A stretch of DNA of 64,000 bases from Tepidisphaera sp. (GTDB taxonomy: Bacteria; Planctomycetota; Phycisphaerae; Phycisphaerales; UBA1924). How positions within the stretch are numbered: position 1 is the first letter of the stretch; the number at the start of each line of letters is the position of its first letter. Location: positions 1 to 64,000 of the forward strand of contig WGNV01000002.1 in NCBI GenBank assembly GCA_016124375.1, given 5' to 3'. This document shows, piece after piece, positions 34,926 through 44,178 of the stretch. Under the pieces are notes generated by a model. The model searched no databases and had not been told where the DNA came from. It worked only from the letters and a program-made list of their open reading frames with translations. The translations under genes were made by a program, and so were the position numbers.

Positions 34926-34972
34926 CACCATAAGCCAGCGAGATCGGGTCACTTTCAAAGAAGGGAAGAAAC

Positions 34973-36499
34973 ATGACGACGGCGACGACCAAGACGACGG
35001 GTGCTCACAGCAAGCTCGTGGGCGATTTCAAGGTGAAGGACCTGAACCTGGCCGAGCTTGGGCGGCATGAGATTCGGCTGGCCGAGCACGAGATGCCCGG
35101 GCTGATGGCGCTGCGCGAAAAGTATCACGCGAGCAAGCCCCTGAAGGGCGCGCGGATCGCGGGCAGCCTGCACATGACCACCCAGACGGCGGTGTTGATC
35201 GAGACGCTGGTGGAGCTGGGGGCGGAGGTTCGCTGGTGCAGTTGCAATATTTTCAGCACGCAGGACACCGCGGCGGCCGCGGTGGCGGTGGGGAAGGACG
35301 GCAGCCCGGCCGACCCCAAGGGCATTCCGGTCTTCGCGTGGAAGGGCGAGACGCTCGAGGAATATTGGTGGTGCACCAACCAGGTGCTGGCGTGGCCCGG
35401 CACCGACGGCCCGAACATGATCCTGGACGACGGCGGCGATCTCACGCTGCTGGTGCACAAGGGCGCGGAGTTTGAGAAGGCCGGCAAGGTGCCGGCGTTC
35501 AATGCCGCGAGCGAGCCGGAGGAGTGGGGCGTGATCCTGAAGCTGCTCGCCGACGAGCAGAAGGCGCACCCGGGGCGGTTCGGCAAGATGCTTGCCGGCA
35601 TCAAGGGCGTGAGCGAAGAGACGACCACCGGCGTGCACCGGCTCTACGAGATGGAGAAGAAGGGCGAGCTGAAGCTGCCCGCGATCAATGTGAACGACAG
35701 CGCGACCAAGAGCAAGTTTGACAATCTTTACGGCTGCCGCCACTCGCTGGTGGACGGGCTGAACCGCGCGACAGACGTGATGCTCAGCGGCAAGGTGGCG
35801 GTGGTGCTGGGCTACGGCGATGTGGGCAAGGGGTGCTGCCAGGCGCTCAAGGGCCAGGGGGCGCGGGTCGTCGTCACCGAGATCGACCCGATTTGCGCGT
35901 TGCAGGCGGCGATGGAAGGCTACCAGGTCGCGACGCTGGACGACGTGCTGGCGACGGCGGATATCTTCATCACCGCGACGGGAAACAAGAACGTGATCAC
36001 CGTCGAGCACATGCGGAAGATGAAGGACAAGGCCATCGTCGCGAACATCGGGCACTTCGACAACGAGATCGATATGGCCGGGCTCGCCAAGGACAAGACG
36101 ATCAAGCGGGTGAACATCAAGCCCCAGTTCGATGAGTTCGTGTTCACGAAGCCCGCGGCGGGCCGGCGCGAGCACAGCGTGCTGATCTTGGCCGAGGGGC
36201 GCCTGATGAACCTGGGCTGCGCCACCGGGCACCCCAGCTTCGTGATGAGCGCGAGCTTCACCAACCAGGTGGTCGCGCAGATCGACCTGTGGGCGAGCGC
36301 CAATGGCAAGCCCACGCTGGCGGGGATCACCTACGACAGCGGCAAGGTGTATGTGCTGCCCAAGAAGCTCGACGAGATGGTCGCCCGCCTGCACCTGGAG
36401 AAGCTGGGCGTGCGGCTCACGACGCTCAACACCGAGCAGGCGGCGTATTTGGGTGTGGCGGTGGATGGGCCCTACAAGCCCGCTCACTATCGCTACTAA
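34973..36499 (+). CDS. ahcY: Adenosylhomocysteinase
   Basis: A 508-residue enzyme that splits S-adenosylhomocysteine into adenosine and homocysteine, with tightly bound NAD. Motifs include [20 protein letters not shown], the [14 protein letters not shown] substrate region, [24 protein letters not shown] and the NAD-binding [13 protein letters not shown]. The C-terminus ends HYRY, as is usual. Length agrees with the bacterial long form that carries an extra loop. AAGGGAAG precedes the ATG. It removes SAH, which inhibits methyltransferases, so the linked ArsR-methyltransferase regulator makes sense. A strong terminator follows. Confidence 0.97.
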   Translation: MTTATTKTTGAHSKLVGDFKVKDLNLAELGRHEIRLAEHEMPGLMALREKYHASKPLKGARIAGSLHMTTQTAVLIETLVELGAEVRWCSCNIFSTQDTAAAAVAVGKDGSPADPKGIPVFAWKGETLEEYWWCTNQVLAWPGTDGPNMILDDGGDLTLLVHKGAEFEKAGKVPAFNAASEPEEWGVILKLLADEQKAHPGRFGKMLAGIKGVSEETTTGVHRLYEMEKKGELKLPAINVNDSATKSKFDNLYGCRHSLVDGLNRATDVMLSGKVAVVLGYGDVGKGCCQALKGQGARVVVTEIDPICALQAAMEGYQVATLDDVLATADIFITATGNKNVITVEHMRKMKDKAIVANIGHFDNEIDMAGLAKDKTIKRVNIKPQFDEFVFTKPAAGRREHSVLILAEGRLMNLGCATGHPSFVMSASFTNQVVAQIDLWASANGKPTLAGITYDSGKVYVLPKKLDEMVARLHLEKLGVRLTTLNTEQAAYLGVAVDGPYKPAHYRY

Positions 36500-36525
36500 G
36501 CGTGGGCAACTCGTGAAACTGGAGC

Positions 36526-36555
36526 GCCCCCGGCCCGTGCCGGGGGCTTTCTTTT
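36526..36555 (+). terminator. ahcY terminator
   Basis: GCCCCCGGCCCGTGCCGGGGGC forms a stem, followed by TTTCTTTT, 27 bases after the ahcY stop codon. Confidence 0.9.
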
Positions 36556-36649
36556 GGGGGACGTGGCGACTTGCGCGGTCTGCGGCACTTGGCGTCGACG
36601 GGGCGCCGGCATGGCGTACGCTGGGAGCAAGCTAGGAAGTAGGCGGCAG

Positions 36650-36734
36650 GGCCCCGTGGCGGAACGGCAGACGCAGCGGACTTAAAATCCGCAGCCCATA
36701 ACTGGGCGTGTGGGTTCAAATCCCACCGGGGCCA
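36650..36734 (+). tRNA. tRNA-Leu (anticodon UAA)
   Basis: An 85-base class II tRNA. The 7-bp acceptor stem pairs GGCCCCG with CGGGGCC, the anticodon arm is GCGGA-CTTAAAA-TCCGC, a long variable arm follows (AGCCCATAACTGGGCG), and the T arm is GTGGG-TTCAAAT-CCCAC. The discriminator is A. CCA is not encoded. Anticodon UAA reads leucine codons UUA/UUG. It begins just after the ahcY terminator and ends 40 bases before the OtsB-GH15 stop codon on the other strand. Confidence 0.96.
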
Positions 36735-36773
36735 TTGCGCACGCACGATTCGCCGGATGAGTGGCGGAGGCTG

Positions 36774-39293
36774 CTAGGCCGTGCGCCGGCTCAGCGCGAC
36801 GGCGCCGTTGATGATCGCCGCGTGCGAGTAGGCCTGCGGAAAGTTGCCCAGACTGATGTGTTCGCGTGGGCACCACTCCTCGGCGAGCAGCCCCGTGGGC
36901 CCGGCCGCGGCGCACAGGTTCTCGAACAGCCGCCTGGCTTCGTCGTGGCGTCCGATCATCGCGAGGCTCTCGATGAGCCAGCCTGTGCAGAGGTGGAAGC
37001 CGCCCTCGGGTCCGGGCAGTTCATCGTCGTAGCGGTAGCGGTACACACTCCCGCCATCGACGAGGGACTTGGACACGGCGTCGACGGTGGAGACAAACCG
37101 GGGATCGTCTGCGGGCACCAGGCCGGTGAGGCCGACGGACAGGGCGGCGGCATCGAGTTCCGGGTGGTCGTAGGCCGCGACAAACGCCCGCTTGCTTTCG
37201 TTGTAACCCCGGGCGAGAACGTCAGCCTTGATCTGATCCCGGAGCGTCTCCCAGCTTTCTCGGCGCACGCCCACGAACTGCTCGGCCAGGCGTGCCGCGC
37301 GATCGAGCGCGAGCCAGCACATGGTCTTGGAGTGCACGTGGTGGCGCCGGTCCTGACGGATTTCCCAGATGCCGTGATCGGGCTGATCCCACGTGCGTTC
37401 GACGGCGGTGGCCATCGCCTCGATGAGCCTCCAGTGGTCGGGGGAGATCGGTGCACCTTCGTCGGCGAGCAGGTAGACGAGGTCGACGATCGGGCCGAAG
37501 ACGTCGAGCTGCACCTGCTGGGCGGCGGCGTTGCCGACGCGCACCGGACGACTGGCGCGATAGCCGCTGAGGTGCGACAGGTCGGCCTCGTGCCCCAGTT
37601 CCTCGCCCGTGACGGTGTAGATGGGCCGGAGCTTTTCCGGCCCGGCGCAGCGGTCGACCACCGCCAGCAGCCAGTCCAGGTACTTCATGGCGACGCCGGT
37701 ATTGCCGAGCCTGACGAGCGCGGCCGCGGCGACCGCCGCATCCCGCGGCCAGCAGAAGCGGTAGTCCCAGTTGCGGGAGCCGCCGGCGATTTCGGGCAGG
37801 CTGCAGGTGGCGGCGGCGGGGATGGCCCCGGTCGGCCCGTGCGATAGCGCCCGCAGGACCAGGGCGCTGCGCCGGCAGAGGTCGGGCGCGATGGGCGGGA
37901 TCTTGAGCGAGGCAACCCAGCTCGACCACACACGCTCGGTTTGTTGGCGGCGCTGGTCGTAGGGCAGGCGCGAAGGCGTCAGCGAGCGCGTGCCGACGCG
38001 AAGTTCCAGCACGACCGGGCCGGCGTCGAGGGAGATCTCGGCGTGGGCCGAATGGCCGTTGTCGGATTCCTCGATGGTCCATCGCACACTGGGCGAATAG
38101 AGCACCAGCGGATCCGCGATTCCCTCGACGACCAAACCCTCGGGCGAAGCGAAGAGGCGGGTCTTGACGCGCCCAAAGTCCAGACGCGGCGCGAACCGCA
38201 CCAGCGCCAGCCCCGAACCCTCCAGCACGCGGATGAGGTCGGTGCGGCCGGCCCGCTGGAAGGAACGCCCGCCCGAGCCGTCGAGGTAGTCGGTGACGGT
38301 CAGTGTGGGCCAGCGGGTCTCCAGGGTGAAGGTATCGCCCAGGTACTTCTGGCTTGATGGCTTGGCATCGCCCACGGGCGAAACGCTCCACTGCCCGACC
38401 TCGCGCCCGTCGAGCAGCGAGGCGAAGATCGCGCCCGAGTCCAGGCGCGGGGCGCACATCCAGCAGATGGTCGCGTCGGGACGAACGATCGCGAGCGTGC
38501 GCTGGTCCGACAGCATGGAATGAGACTCGATCGGCGGGGGCATGATCTCCGCCAGCCACGCCTCGCGCTCGTCGAGCAGAGAGGCCATCACGGCGCGGGC
38601 GGCGGCGGGGTCGGCCACGCAGAGGTCGGCGGCGCTCTCGCCCTCGCCCACCTTGACCGAAAGGTCGGTGGCGGCCAGCATCTCGAAGACGTCCTCGTCG
38701 GTCAGGTCGTCGCCCGCGTAGTACGTGCCGGTGGCGCCGGCGAAGAAGGCCACCTGCTTGACACCCGTGCCCTTGTCTGCCTTCACCGCCACCAGTTCGA
38801 GGACCATCTTGCCCGGGCGGGTGCTGAGGTTTGAGCCCGACGCCATTTCTTCCAGCCGCGAGATAACGCCAGGCACGAGCTTGGGATCAACCTCCCGGTA
38901 GTGCACCGCGATCGACGCGGGCTTTCGTTCCAGCCGGAAGCCCTGGGATTCGGGGGCCAGCGTCGCCAGGCGCTTCTGCAGCGGATCGAGCACGCGGGCA
39001 AGGTCTGGCAGCGAGCGCGTGAGGCGAGGTCCGTCGATCTCGGCCCCGTGGCTGCCGACGAGCCAGGCGCCGGGGATCTCGCCCACGCGGGATTTCAGGT
39101 CGGCAAGCGATCGGCCCGAGACGATTGCGACGCATGTCTGGGGCATGGAAGCGGCGCGGCGGAGCAGCGCCAGGCCGTCGGGGTGAGCGCGGGCGGCGGT
39201 ATGGTCGGACACGATCTCGGCCAGGGTTCCGTCAAAGTCGGTCGCGAGCAGAAGCCGGGGCGTCTGGGCGATGGACAGGGTGTGGCTCTTCAT
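36774..39293 (-). CDS. Trehalose-6-phosphate phosphatase fused to GH15 glycoside hydrolase
   Basis: An 839-residue two-domain protein. Residues 1-245 form an OtsB-type HAD phosphatase: ATDFDGTLAEI (nucleophile Asp19), IVSGRSLADL, WLVGSHGAEI and GDDLTDEDVFEML. Residues 255-839 form a GH15 glucoamylase/trehalase-like domain: RNWDYRFCWPRDAAVAAAAL, then DHGIWEIRQDRRHHVHSKTM (likely general acid Glu) and GLLAEEWCPREHISLGNFPQ (likely base Glu). The phosphatase half should release trehalose. The GH15 half could hydrolyse trehalose, as mycobacterial GH15 trehalase does, or another alpha-glucoside. The gene follows otsA by 56 bases. Fusion of the synthesis and a possible breakdown function is unusual. 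The in-frame start and lack of an internal stop argue against a sequencing error. Confidence 0.92.
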   Translation of the reverse strand: MKSHTLSIAQTPRLLLATDFDGTLAEIVSDHTAARAHPDGLALLRRAASMPQTCVAIVSGRSLADLKSRVGEIPGAWLVGSHGAEIDGPRLTRSLPDLARVLDPLQKRLATLAPESQGFRLERKPASIAVHYREVDPKLVPGVISRLEEMASGSNLSTRPGKMVLELVAVKADKGTGVKQVAFFAGATGTYYAGDDLTDEDVFEMLAATDLSVKVGEGESAADLCVADPAAARAVMASLLDEREAWLAEIMPPPIESHSMLSDQRTLAIVRPDATICWMCAPRLDSGAIFASLLDGREVGQWSVSPVGDAKPSSQKYLGDTFTLETRWPTLTVTDYLDGSGGRSFQRAGRTDLIRVLEGSGLALVRFAPRLDFGRVKTRLFASPEGLVVEGIADPLVLYSPSVRWTIEESDNGHSAHAEISLDAGPVVLELRVGTRSLTPSRLPYDQRRQQTERVWSSWVASLKIPPIAPDLCRRSALVLRALSHGPTGAIPAAATCSLPEIAGGSRNWDYRFCWPRDAAVAAAALVRLGNTGVAMKYLDWLLAVVDRCAGPEKLRPIYTVTGEELGHEADLSHLSGYRASRPVRVGNAAAQQVQLDVFGPIVDLVYLLADEGAPISPDHWRLIEAMATAVERTWDQPDHGIWEIRQDRRHHVHSKTMCWLALDRAARLAEQFVGVRRESWETLRDQIKADVLARGYNESKRAFVAAYDHPELDAAALSVGLTGLVPADDPRFVSTVDAVSKSLVDGGSVYRYRYDDELPGPEGGFHLCTGWLIESLAMIGRHDEARRLFENLCAAAGPTGLLAEEWCPREHISLGNFPQAYSHAAIINGAVALSRRTA

Positions 39294-39349
39294 CGATCTC
39301 CTCGTAGGTTGGTCGGGCCTGAAGCGAGCGGCCCCGGGAAAGCGATATG

Positions 39350-40843
39350 TCAGGCGTGTGCGTGCGAGCTTCGGGGTCGAGGCTCATGCCGCCCGTGACG
39401 CAGGGCAGCCAGGAACTCTTCACTCCAGTTGAAGACGTCGTGCCGCTTGACGCGCGCCCGCAGGAAGGCCATCCGCATGCGTGCGGCGTCGGTCGGCATC
39501 CGCAGGGCGGCCCGGATCGTCTCGACGAAACTGGTCTGGTCGCGAGGGTTTACCAGGAGCGCACGCGTCAGTTCGTGGGCCGCCCCGGCGAACTCGCTGA
39601 GCACCAGCACGCCGTCGTTGTCGGGGCGGCAGGCGATGTACTCCTTGGCGACGAGGTTCATCCCATCGCGCAGCGGGGTGACAAGCATGACATCAGCCGC
39701 GACGTAATAGGCGATCAGATCGTCCCGCGTGAGATTCCGCCTGAAATACTGGACTGCCACCCGCCCCGGCTGGCTGAAGCGCCCGTTGATCCGCCCGACC
39801 GCCTGTTCCACCTCATCGCGGAGGGCGGCGTAGTCCGAAACCGTTTCGCGGCTCGGCGTCGCGATCTGTACGAACACCGAGTCCTCGGCGTGCACGTACC
39901 CCTGCTCCAGCAGTTCCTCGTACGCCTGCAATCGCCTCAGCACACCCTTGGTGTAATCCAGGCGATCGACCGAGAGCATGACTTTGCGCCGGGCGCCGAG
40001 CTTGGCACGCAGCTCCAGCGCCTTGGCCCGGGTCTGCGGGTGCTTTGCGCGTCGGTCGAACCAATCGAAATCGATGGAAATCGGGAAGGAGCCGCAGCGG
40101 ATCCGCCGCCCCGCGTAGTGCAAGTCCGTATCTGTGCCGTCGGCTTCCGTCAGTGAGCGGCAGAGCCTCGAAAAATTCTGCGCCGCCTTGTACGTCTGGA
40201 ACCCCACGACGTCAGCGCCCAGCAGCCCCCGCAGAATCTGGCTGCGCCAGGGCAGCCACTCGAAGAGTTCCTCAGGCGGGAATGGAATGTGCAGGAAGAA
40301 GCCGATGCGGAGGTCTGGCCTCATCTCCCGAAGCATCTGCGGCACCAGCTGCAGGTGATAGTCGTGCACCCACGCCAGCGAACCCCGGGGTGAGGCCTTG
40401 GCGGCGGCCTTCGCAAACCGCTGGTTCACCTCAACGTACTTCTCCCACCAGGAGCGCTGGAAGTCTGGCGTGCGGATCGCGTCGTGATACAGGGGCCACA
40501 GGGTCCGGTTCGACATCCCGTTGTAGAACTTCTCGACCTCCTCGCGATTCACGCCCACGGGCCGGATCGACACGCCCTCATGATGAAACGGACGGATCTT
40601 GGTGGTGCCCCCGGCCCAGCCGACCCATGCGCCCTTGACCTTGCGCAGGACCGGCGCCATCGCCGTCACCAGCCCGCCAGCGGAGGATTCCCAGCGATGG
40701 CCCGACGCCGTCGAGACACGATGCACAGGCAGGCGATTGGCGATGACGGTGAGCGAGGCAGGGCCGCGTGTGGTGCGGGCTCCGGAGGCTTTGGGGGACG
40801 GAGCTGGGGAGTTGATTCGGGCGCGCGAGCCTGCGTGCAGCAT
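39350..40843 (-). CDS. otsA: Trehalose-6-phosphate synthase
   Basis: A 497-residue GT20 enzyme that joins UDP-glucose and glucose-6-phosphate. Motifs include VIANRLPVHRV, SAGGLVTAM, VHDYHLQLVPQML, FFLHIPFPPEELFEWLPWR, VDRLDYTKGVLRRL and LVAKEYIACRPDNDGVLVLS (UDP-glucose end). ATG 40843 is preceded by GGAGGA and gives a 30-residue Ser/Pro-rich N-terminus before the Rossmann strand. The frame upstream (to 41035) is leader. It heads the otsA/otsB-GH15 operon and is divergent from the SDR-aquaporin operon, with about 250 to 430 bases of shared control DNA. Confidence 0.96.
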   Translation of the reverse strand: MLHAGSRARINSPAPSPKASGARTTRGPASLTVIANRLPVHRVSTASGHRWESSAGGLVTAMAPVLRKVKGAWVGWAGGTTKIRPFHHEGVSIRPVGVNREEVEKFYNGMSNRTLWPLYHDAIRTPDFQRSWWEKYVEVNQRFAKAAAKASPRGSLAWVHDYHLQLVPQMLREMRPDLRIGFFLHIPFPPEELFEWLPWRSQILRGLLGADVVGFQTYKAAQNFSRLCRSLTEADGTDTDLHYAGRRIRCGSFPISIDFDWFDRRAKHPQTRAKALELRAKLGARRKVMLSVDRLDYTKGVLRRLQAYEELLEQGYVHAEDSVFVQIATPSRETVSDYAALRDEVEQAVGRINGRFSQPGRVAVQYFRRNLTRDDLIAYYVAADVMLVTPLRDGMNLVAKEYIACRPDNDGVLVLSEFAGAAHELTRALLVNPRDQTSFVETIRAALRMPTDAARMRMAFLRARVKRHDVFNWSEEFLAALRHGRHEPRPRSSHAHA

Positions 40844-41091
40844 GAAACTGGATCCTCCATTAAGCGCAACGCGCGATATTTGATTTCGGCATGACGCCGC
40901 GATTACCGCTTGGTCGCCGCACCGAGGATCCCTCCTCGGGAGGAAAGTGTACGGTGCATAATCATCGATTGTTCGGGGTCGCGCAAGAAAACTGTAGAAA
41001 TGCCAAAATCGGAACACCGCACGACTTTGTCTCAAAGTGAATCAGTCGAAGCGCGTCGCGTGAAGGTGACGCCTGAACTCGAGCTCTGAAC
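40844..41091. other. Divergent control region of the trehalose island
   Basis: A 248-base region between otsA and the plus-strand operon. It is less GC-rich than its surroundings (TTCTTGCGC, GATTATGCAC, AAAACTGTAG words on the minus strand), as expected for promoters. A CCTCC-TCG-GGAGG mini-stem lies at 40931-40943. No box could be fixed with confidence. It is a natural place for stress-type promoters. Confidence 0.4.
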
Positions 41092-41280
41092 ATGCCGAGC
41101 GCGTCGCAAAAAACTGCAACGAATTCGCGTCAGCGGCATCTGAGCGAAGGCACGCCTTGGTTGCTTTCGCCTTGGGCCGGGGAGATGCTTCTTCCGGCGT
41201 TGATCAGCCCGGAGGGCGAGCGGGCGGCCTTCTGCGAGCAGGAACTTCTTCAGCCGCACCAACCGGAGGGGAATCAATGA
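41092..41280 (+). CDS. Possible 62-residue leader protein of the SDR operon
   Basis: A short frame beginning with an ATG, with a Gln/Arg-rich first third and a more hydrophobic middle (LLSPWAGEMLLPALI). Its stop overlaps the start of the SDR gene by ATGA, the same 4-base arrangement found at two later junctions of this operon. This is the main reason to list it. Ribosome-site evidence is weak (GAGC), and no family is recognised. It may be a real coupled small gene or a chance frame. Confidence 0.35.
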   Translation: MPSASQKTATNSRQRHLSEGTPWLLSPWAGEMLLPALISPEGERAAFCEQELLQPHQPEGNQ

Positions 41281-42200
41281 CGACACTGAATCCGAATCAT
41301 TCGACCCGGGCCAAGATGAGCAGCGCCCGCATCCGCGACCTCAAGCCGTCGGAACTGCCGGAGGTCGTGATGCCCGCGTGCGAGGTGCGCCCGGTGCTCA
41401 AGGGGCAGACGGCGATCGTCACCGGCGCCTCATCGGGCATCGGCAAGGGCATCGCGGTGGCGCTCTGTGCCGCCGGGGCCAATGTCGTGATCAACTACAT
41501 CGGCAACGCCGCGGCGGCGGAAGAGACGGCGCACGAGGCCACGCACTGCGGCTGCGAAAACCGGGGCGAGGCAGTGCCGGTCATGGCCGACGTCTCCGAT
41601 GAGTCGCAGGTGCAGGGGATGTTCGCCCAGGCGATCAAGAAGTTCGGCACCGTCGATATCGTGATCAACAACGCGGGCCTGCAGCAGGACGCGCCCCTGG
41701 AAGAGATGACCCTGGCGCAGTGGCGCAAGGTGATTGACGTGAATCTCACCGGGCAGTTTCTGTGCGCCCGCGAGGCGGTGCGCGAGTTCAAGCGGCGGGG
41801 CATCCGCGAGGATGTGTCCTGTGCCGCGGGCAAGATCGTGTGCATCTCCAGCGTGCACGAGGTGATCCCGTGGGCGGGGCACGTGAACTACGCCGCGAGC
41901 AAGGGCGGCATCATGATGATGATGAAGAGCATCGCCCAGGAGGTGGCGCCCTGGCGCATCCGCGTCAACAGCATCTGCCCGGGCGCGATCCGCACGCCGA
42001 TCAATCGTTCCGCATGGGAGACGCCCGAGGCGTACGCGAGCCTGATGAAACTCATCCCGTACAAGCGGATCGGCGAACCCCAGGACATTGCGCGCCTGGC
42101 CGTCTGGCTCTGCAGCGACGAGGCCGACTACATCACCGGCGCGAGCCTGTTCGTGGACGGCGGCATGACGCTGTACCCGGGGTTTGAGACCGGCGGCTGA
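41277..42200 (+). CDS. SDR-family oxidoreductase (glucose 1-dehydrogenase-like)
   Basis: A 307-residue classical short-chain dehydrogenase. It has TGASSGIG (49-56) with a basic/polar strand end, NNAG (131-134), and the catalytic Ser191/192 (CISSVHE), Tyr205 and Lys209 (YAASK). The order and the ICPGAIRTPI and GASLFVDGGMTLYPGF endings resemble glucose 1-dehydrogenases such as Gdh of Bacillus. A 40-residue N-terminal extension precedes the fold. GGAGGGGAATCA precedes ATG 41277. It could oxidise glucose freed from trehalose or another sugar alcohol, but substrate is inferred only from homology and context. Aquaporin follows 20 bases later. Confidence 0.9.
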   Translation: MTTLNPNHSTRAKMSSARIRDLKPSELPEVVMPACEVRPVLKGQTAIVTGASSGIGKGIAVALCAAGANVVINYIGNAAAAEETAHEATHCGCENRGEAVPVMADVSDESQVQGMFAQAIKKFGTVDIVINNAGLQQDAPLEEMTLAQWRKVIDVNLTGQFLCAREAVREFKRRGIREDVSCAAGKIVCISSVHEVIPWAGHVNYAASKGGIMMMMKSIAQEVAPWRIRVNSICPGAIRTPINRSAWETPEAYASLMKLIPYKRIGEPQDIARLAVWLCSDEADYITGASLFVDGGMTLYPGFETGG

Positions 42201-42220
42201 GCCACCCCGGAGCGGCACGC

Positions 42221-43075
42221 ATGACAACCGACACATCACCAACGCCGGCAAGGTTGCCCTGGCCCGAGTATCTCATCGAGGGCGTGCTGCTCGGGTTGTT
42301 CATGGTCAGCGCGTGCGTCGCGGTGGCGCTGCTGTCTCACCCGCAATCGCCCCTGTCACGCGACATGCCCAACCCGCTCGCCCAGCGAGCGACCATCGGG
42401 GTGCTCATGGGGCTCACCGCTATCGGGCTCATCTATTCTCCGTGGGGCAAGCGATCGGGCGCGCACATGAACCCCGCGGTCACGATCGCGTTCATGGCGC
42501 TGGGTAAGGTCTCGCGGCGTGACGCGGCGTTTTACGTCCTGTCCCAGTTCGTGGGCGGCGCGATGGGCGTGCTCTTCTCCAGTCTCTTGCTCGGTTCCTG
42601 GATCGAATCTCCCAGCGTCGATTGGGTGGTCACCGTGCCCGGGCCCTGGGGTGTGACGACCGCGTTCATGGGCGAGGTGGGCATCTCCTTCGCCATCTTT
42701 TTCACGGTGCTCTTCGCCAGCAATCGCCCGAGGCTGGCCCCGTACACGGGCATGTTCGCGGGCGCCCTGCTCGCGATGTTCATCGCCTTTGAGTCGCCCC
42801 TGTCGGGCACCAGTCTGAATCCGGCCCGCACCGTGGCGTCGGCGATCTTCGCGGGCAACTACACGGCCCTGTGGCTGTACTTCGTGGCACCGATCGGCGC
42901 CATGCTGCTGGCCGCGGCGGTGTACAGCGTGGCGTTCGGCCCGCGCTGCGTTCGCTGCGCCAAACTCTGCCACTCGCACAGCGTGCGATGCATTTTCGAT
43001 TGCGCCTGGTGCCGCCACGAGCCCGACACGGCCCGAGCGAGCAGGTTGCCCGAACCGGAGACCCAGCCCCGATGA
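42221..43075 (+). CDS. Aquaporin/glycerol-facilitator-family channel with a six-cysteine tail
   Basis: A 284-residue MIP-family channel. Six helices and two half-helices are expected, with both NPA motifs present: GAHMNPAVT (84-86) and GTSLNPART (200-202). The conserved Arg after the second NPA is kept. It should pass water or small polar solutes. The feature that stands out is the cytosolic C-terminus (about 241-284), with cysteines at 243, 246, 250, 257, 261 and 264, spaced 2-3-6-3-2, and histidines at 251, 253 and 266. Such a cluster could bind metal or a cluster, or respond to redox. No family known to me shows it. It is followed at ATGA by the VOC lipoprotein gene. Confidence 0.88.
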   Translation: MTTDTSPTPARLPWPEYLIEGVLLGLFMVSACVAVALLSHPQSPLSRDMPNPLAQRATIGVLMGLTAIGLIYSPWGKRSGAHMNPAVTIAFMALGKVSRRDAAFYVLSQFVGGAMGVLFSSLLLGSWIESPSVDWVVTVPGPWGVTTAFMGEVGISFAIFFTVLFASNRPRLAPYTGMFAGALLAMFIAFESPLSGTSLNPARTVASAIFAGNYTALWLYFVAPIGAMLLAAAVYSVAFGPRCVRCAKLCHSHSVRCIFDCAWCRHEPDTARASRLPEPETQPR

Positions 43076-44178
43076 TCACGCTCGAATCAACTTCTTCCCG
43101 CAGGGCGCAGTCATGGCGTCACGACTCCAGGCGCTGGGTCTTTTGTGCGCTGGCTTGCCTCGCGCTGCTGGCGGGGGCATGCAGCAGCGAGCATCCGGCG
43201 CGGGGCAGCTTTGTGTCCCACGCTTCGCCCGTCGCGCCGCTGGCGGCTCGAGCGGTCGCGGGCGTCGCCATCACGGTGGGGGATCTGGATCGCTCGGTCG
43301 CGTTCTTCCGCGATGCACTCGATTTCGTGGAAGAGAATCGGCGTGAGCTGAAGGGCGCCGAACTCGAGCGAACCACGGGCGTCTTCGGAGCCCATGTGAT
43401 CATCGCCCGAATGCGCCTGGGCGCGGAGCACATCGAGTTGTGGCAGTTCCTCGCGCCCGAGGGGCGGCCGATGCCCGTGCCGAGCCGCGCCAACGACCTG
43501 TGGTTCCAGCACATCGCCATCGTGGTGTCGGACATGAGCCGGGCTTACCAGCGCCTGCGCGAGCACAAGGTGCGCTTCGCGTCGACCGATCCGCAGACGC
43601 TGCCCCAGTCGCTGCCAAATGCCGCGGGCATCTCGGCGTTCTACTTCAAGGATCCCGATGGTCACTTTCTAGAGCTCATCCACTTCCCACCCGGGAAGGG
43701 CGAGCCCCGCTGGCAGACTGCCTCCGGCCTCTTCTTGGGCATCGATCACACCGCGATCGCCGTCCGGAGCACCGAAGCTTCGAAGGCGTTTTACGAACGA
43801 ACGCTCGGCATGCGAGTCGCCGGCGGCAGCGAGAACTTCGGGACCGAGCAGGCGCACCTCAACAACGTCGAGGGCGCTCACCTGATCATCACCACGCTCC
43901 GGGCGCCCGCTGGTCCGGGCGTCGAGTTGCTGGAGTACGTGCACCCGGCGGGCGGGCGCGAGGCGCCGGCGGATTCTCAGGCCAACGACCTTTGGCACTG
44001 GCACACGATCATCGAAGTCGCCCCGGGCACCGACGCGGGGGCGGTGCTGCGTGGGGCCGGTCGCCCGCTCGTTTCAAAGGACTTGCTGAAATCCGGAGAC
44101 GCCCCGGCGATGTTCCTGGATCCAGACGGGCACAACGTGCTGCTCACCACCGACCACGCAAGGAGTACGACGCCATGA
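43072..44178 (+). CDS. Two-domain VOC lipoprotein (glyoxalase-like)
   Basis: A 368-residue exported protein. It has a basic leader, a hydrophobic core and lipobox AGAC (Cys37). Two glyoxalase-like VOC domains follow in tandem. Domain 1 (about 55-210) begins VAGVAITVGDLDRSVAFF and ends FKDPDGHFLELIHFP (a likely metal ligand Glu). Domain 2 (about 220-360) begins IDHTAIAVRSTEASKAFYE and ends FLDPDGHNVLLTT, which lacks the acidic ligand. It sits outside the inner membrane. Function is unknown. It could detoxify or bind an aldehyde-like product. ATG 43072 overlaps the aquaporin stop, and the gene's own stop overlaps the GH63 start. Confidence 0.85.
   Translation: MITLESTSSRRAQSWRHDSRRWVFCALACLALLAGACSSEHPARGSFVSHASPVAPLAARAVAGVAITVGDLDRSVAFFRDALDFVEENRRELKGAELERTTGVFGAHVIIARMRLGAEHIELWQFLAPEGRPMPVPSRANDLWFQHIAIVVSDMSRAYQRLREHKVRFASTDPQTLPQSLPNAAGISAFYFKDPDGHFLELIHFPPGKGEPRWQTASGLFLGIDHTAIAVRSTEASKAFYERTLGMRVAGGSENFGTEQAHLNNVEGAHLIITTLRAPAGPGVELLEYVHPAGGREAPADSQANDLWHWHTIIEVAPGTDAGAVLRGAGRPLVSKDLLKSGDAPAMFLDPDGHNVLLTTDHARSTTP

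Noticed and set aside
34895-34972. A possible SAH riboswitch before ahcY
   Set aside because: Only one 8-base hairpin is present, with no conserved SAH-riboswitch core, and the gap is too short for the known fold.
40860-40892. A 10-codon minus-strand frame ahead of otsA, considered as a leader peptide
   Set aside because: It lacks a nearby ribosome site and shows no amino-acid bias that would suggest attenuation.
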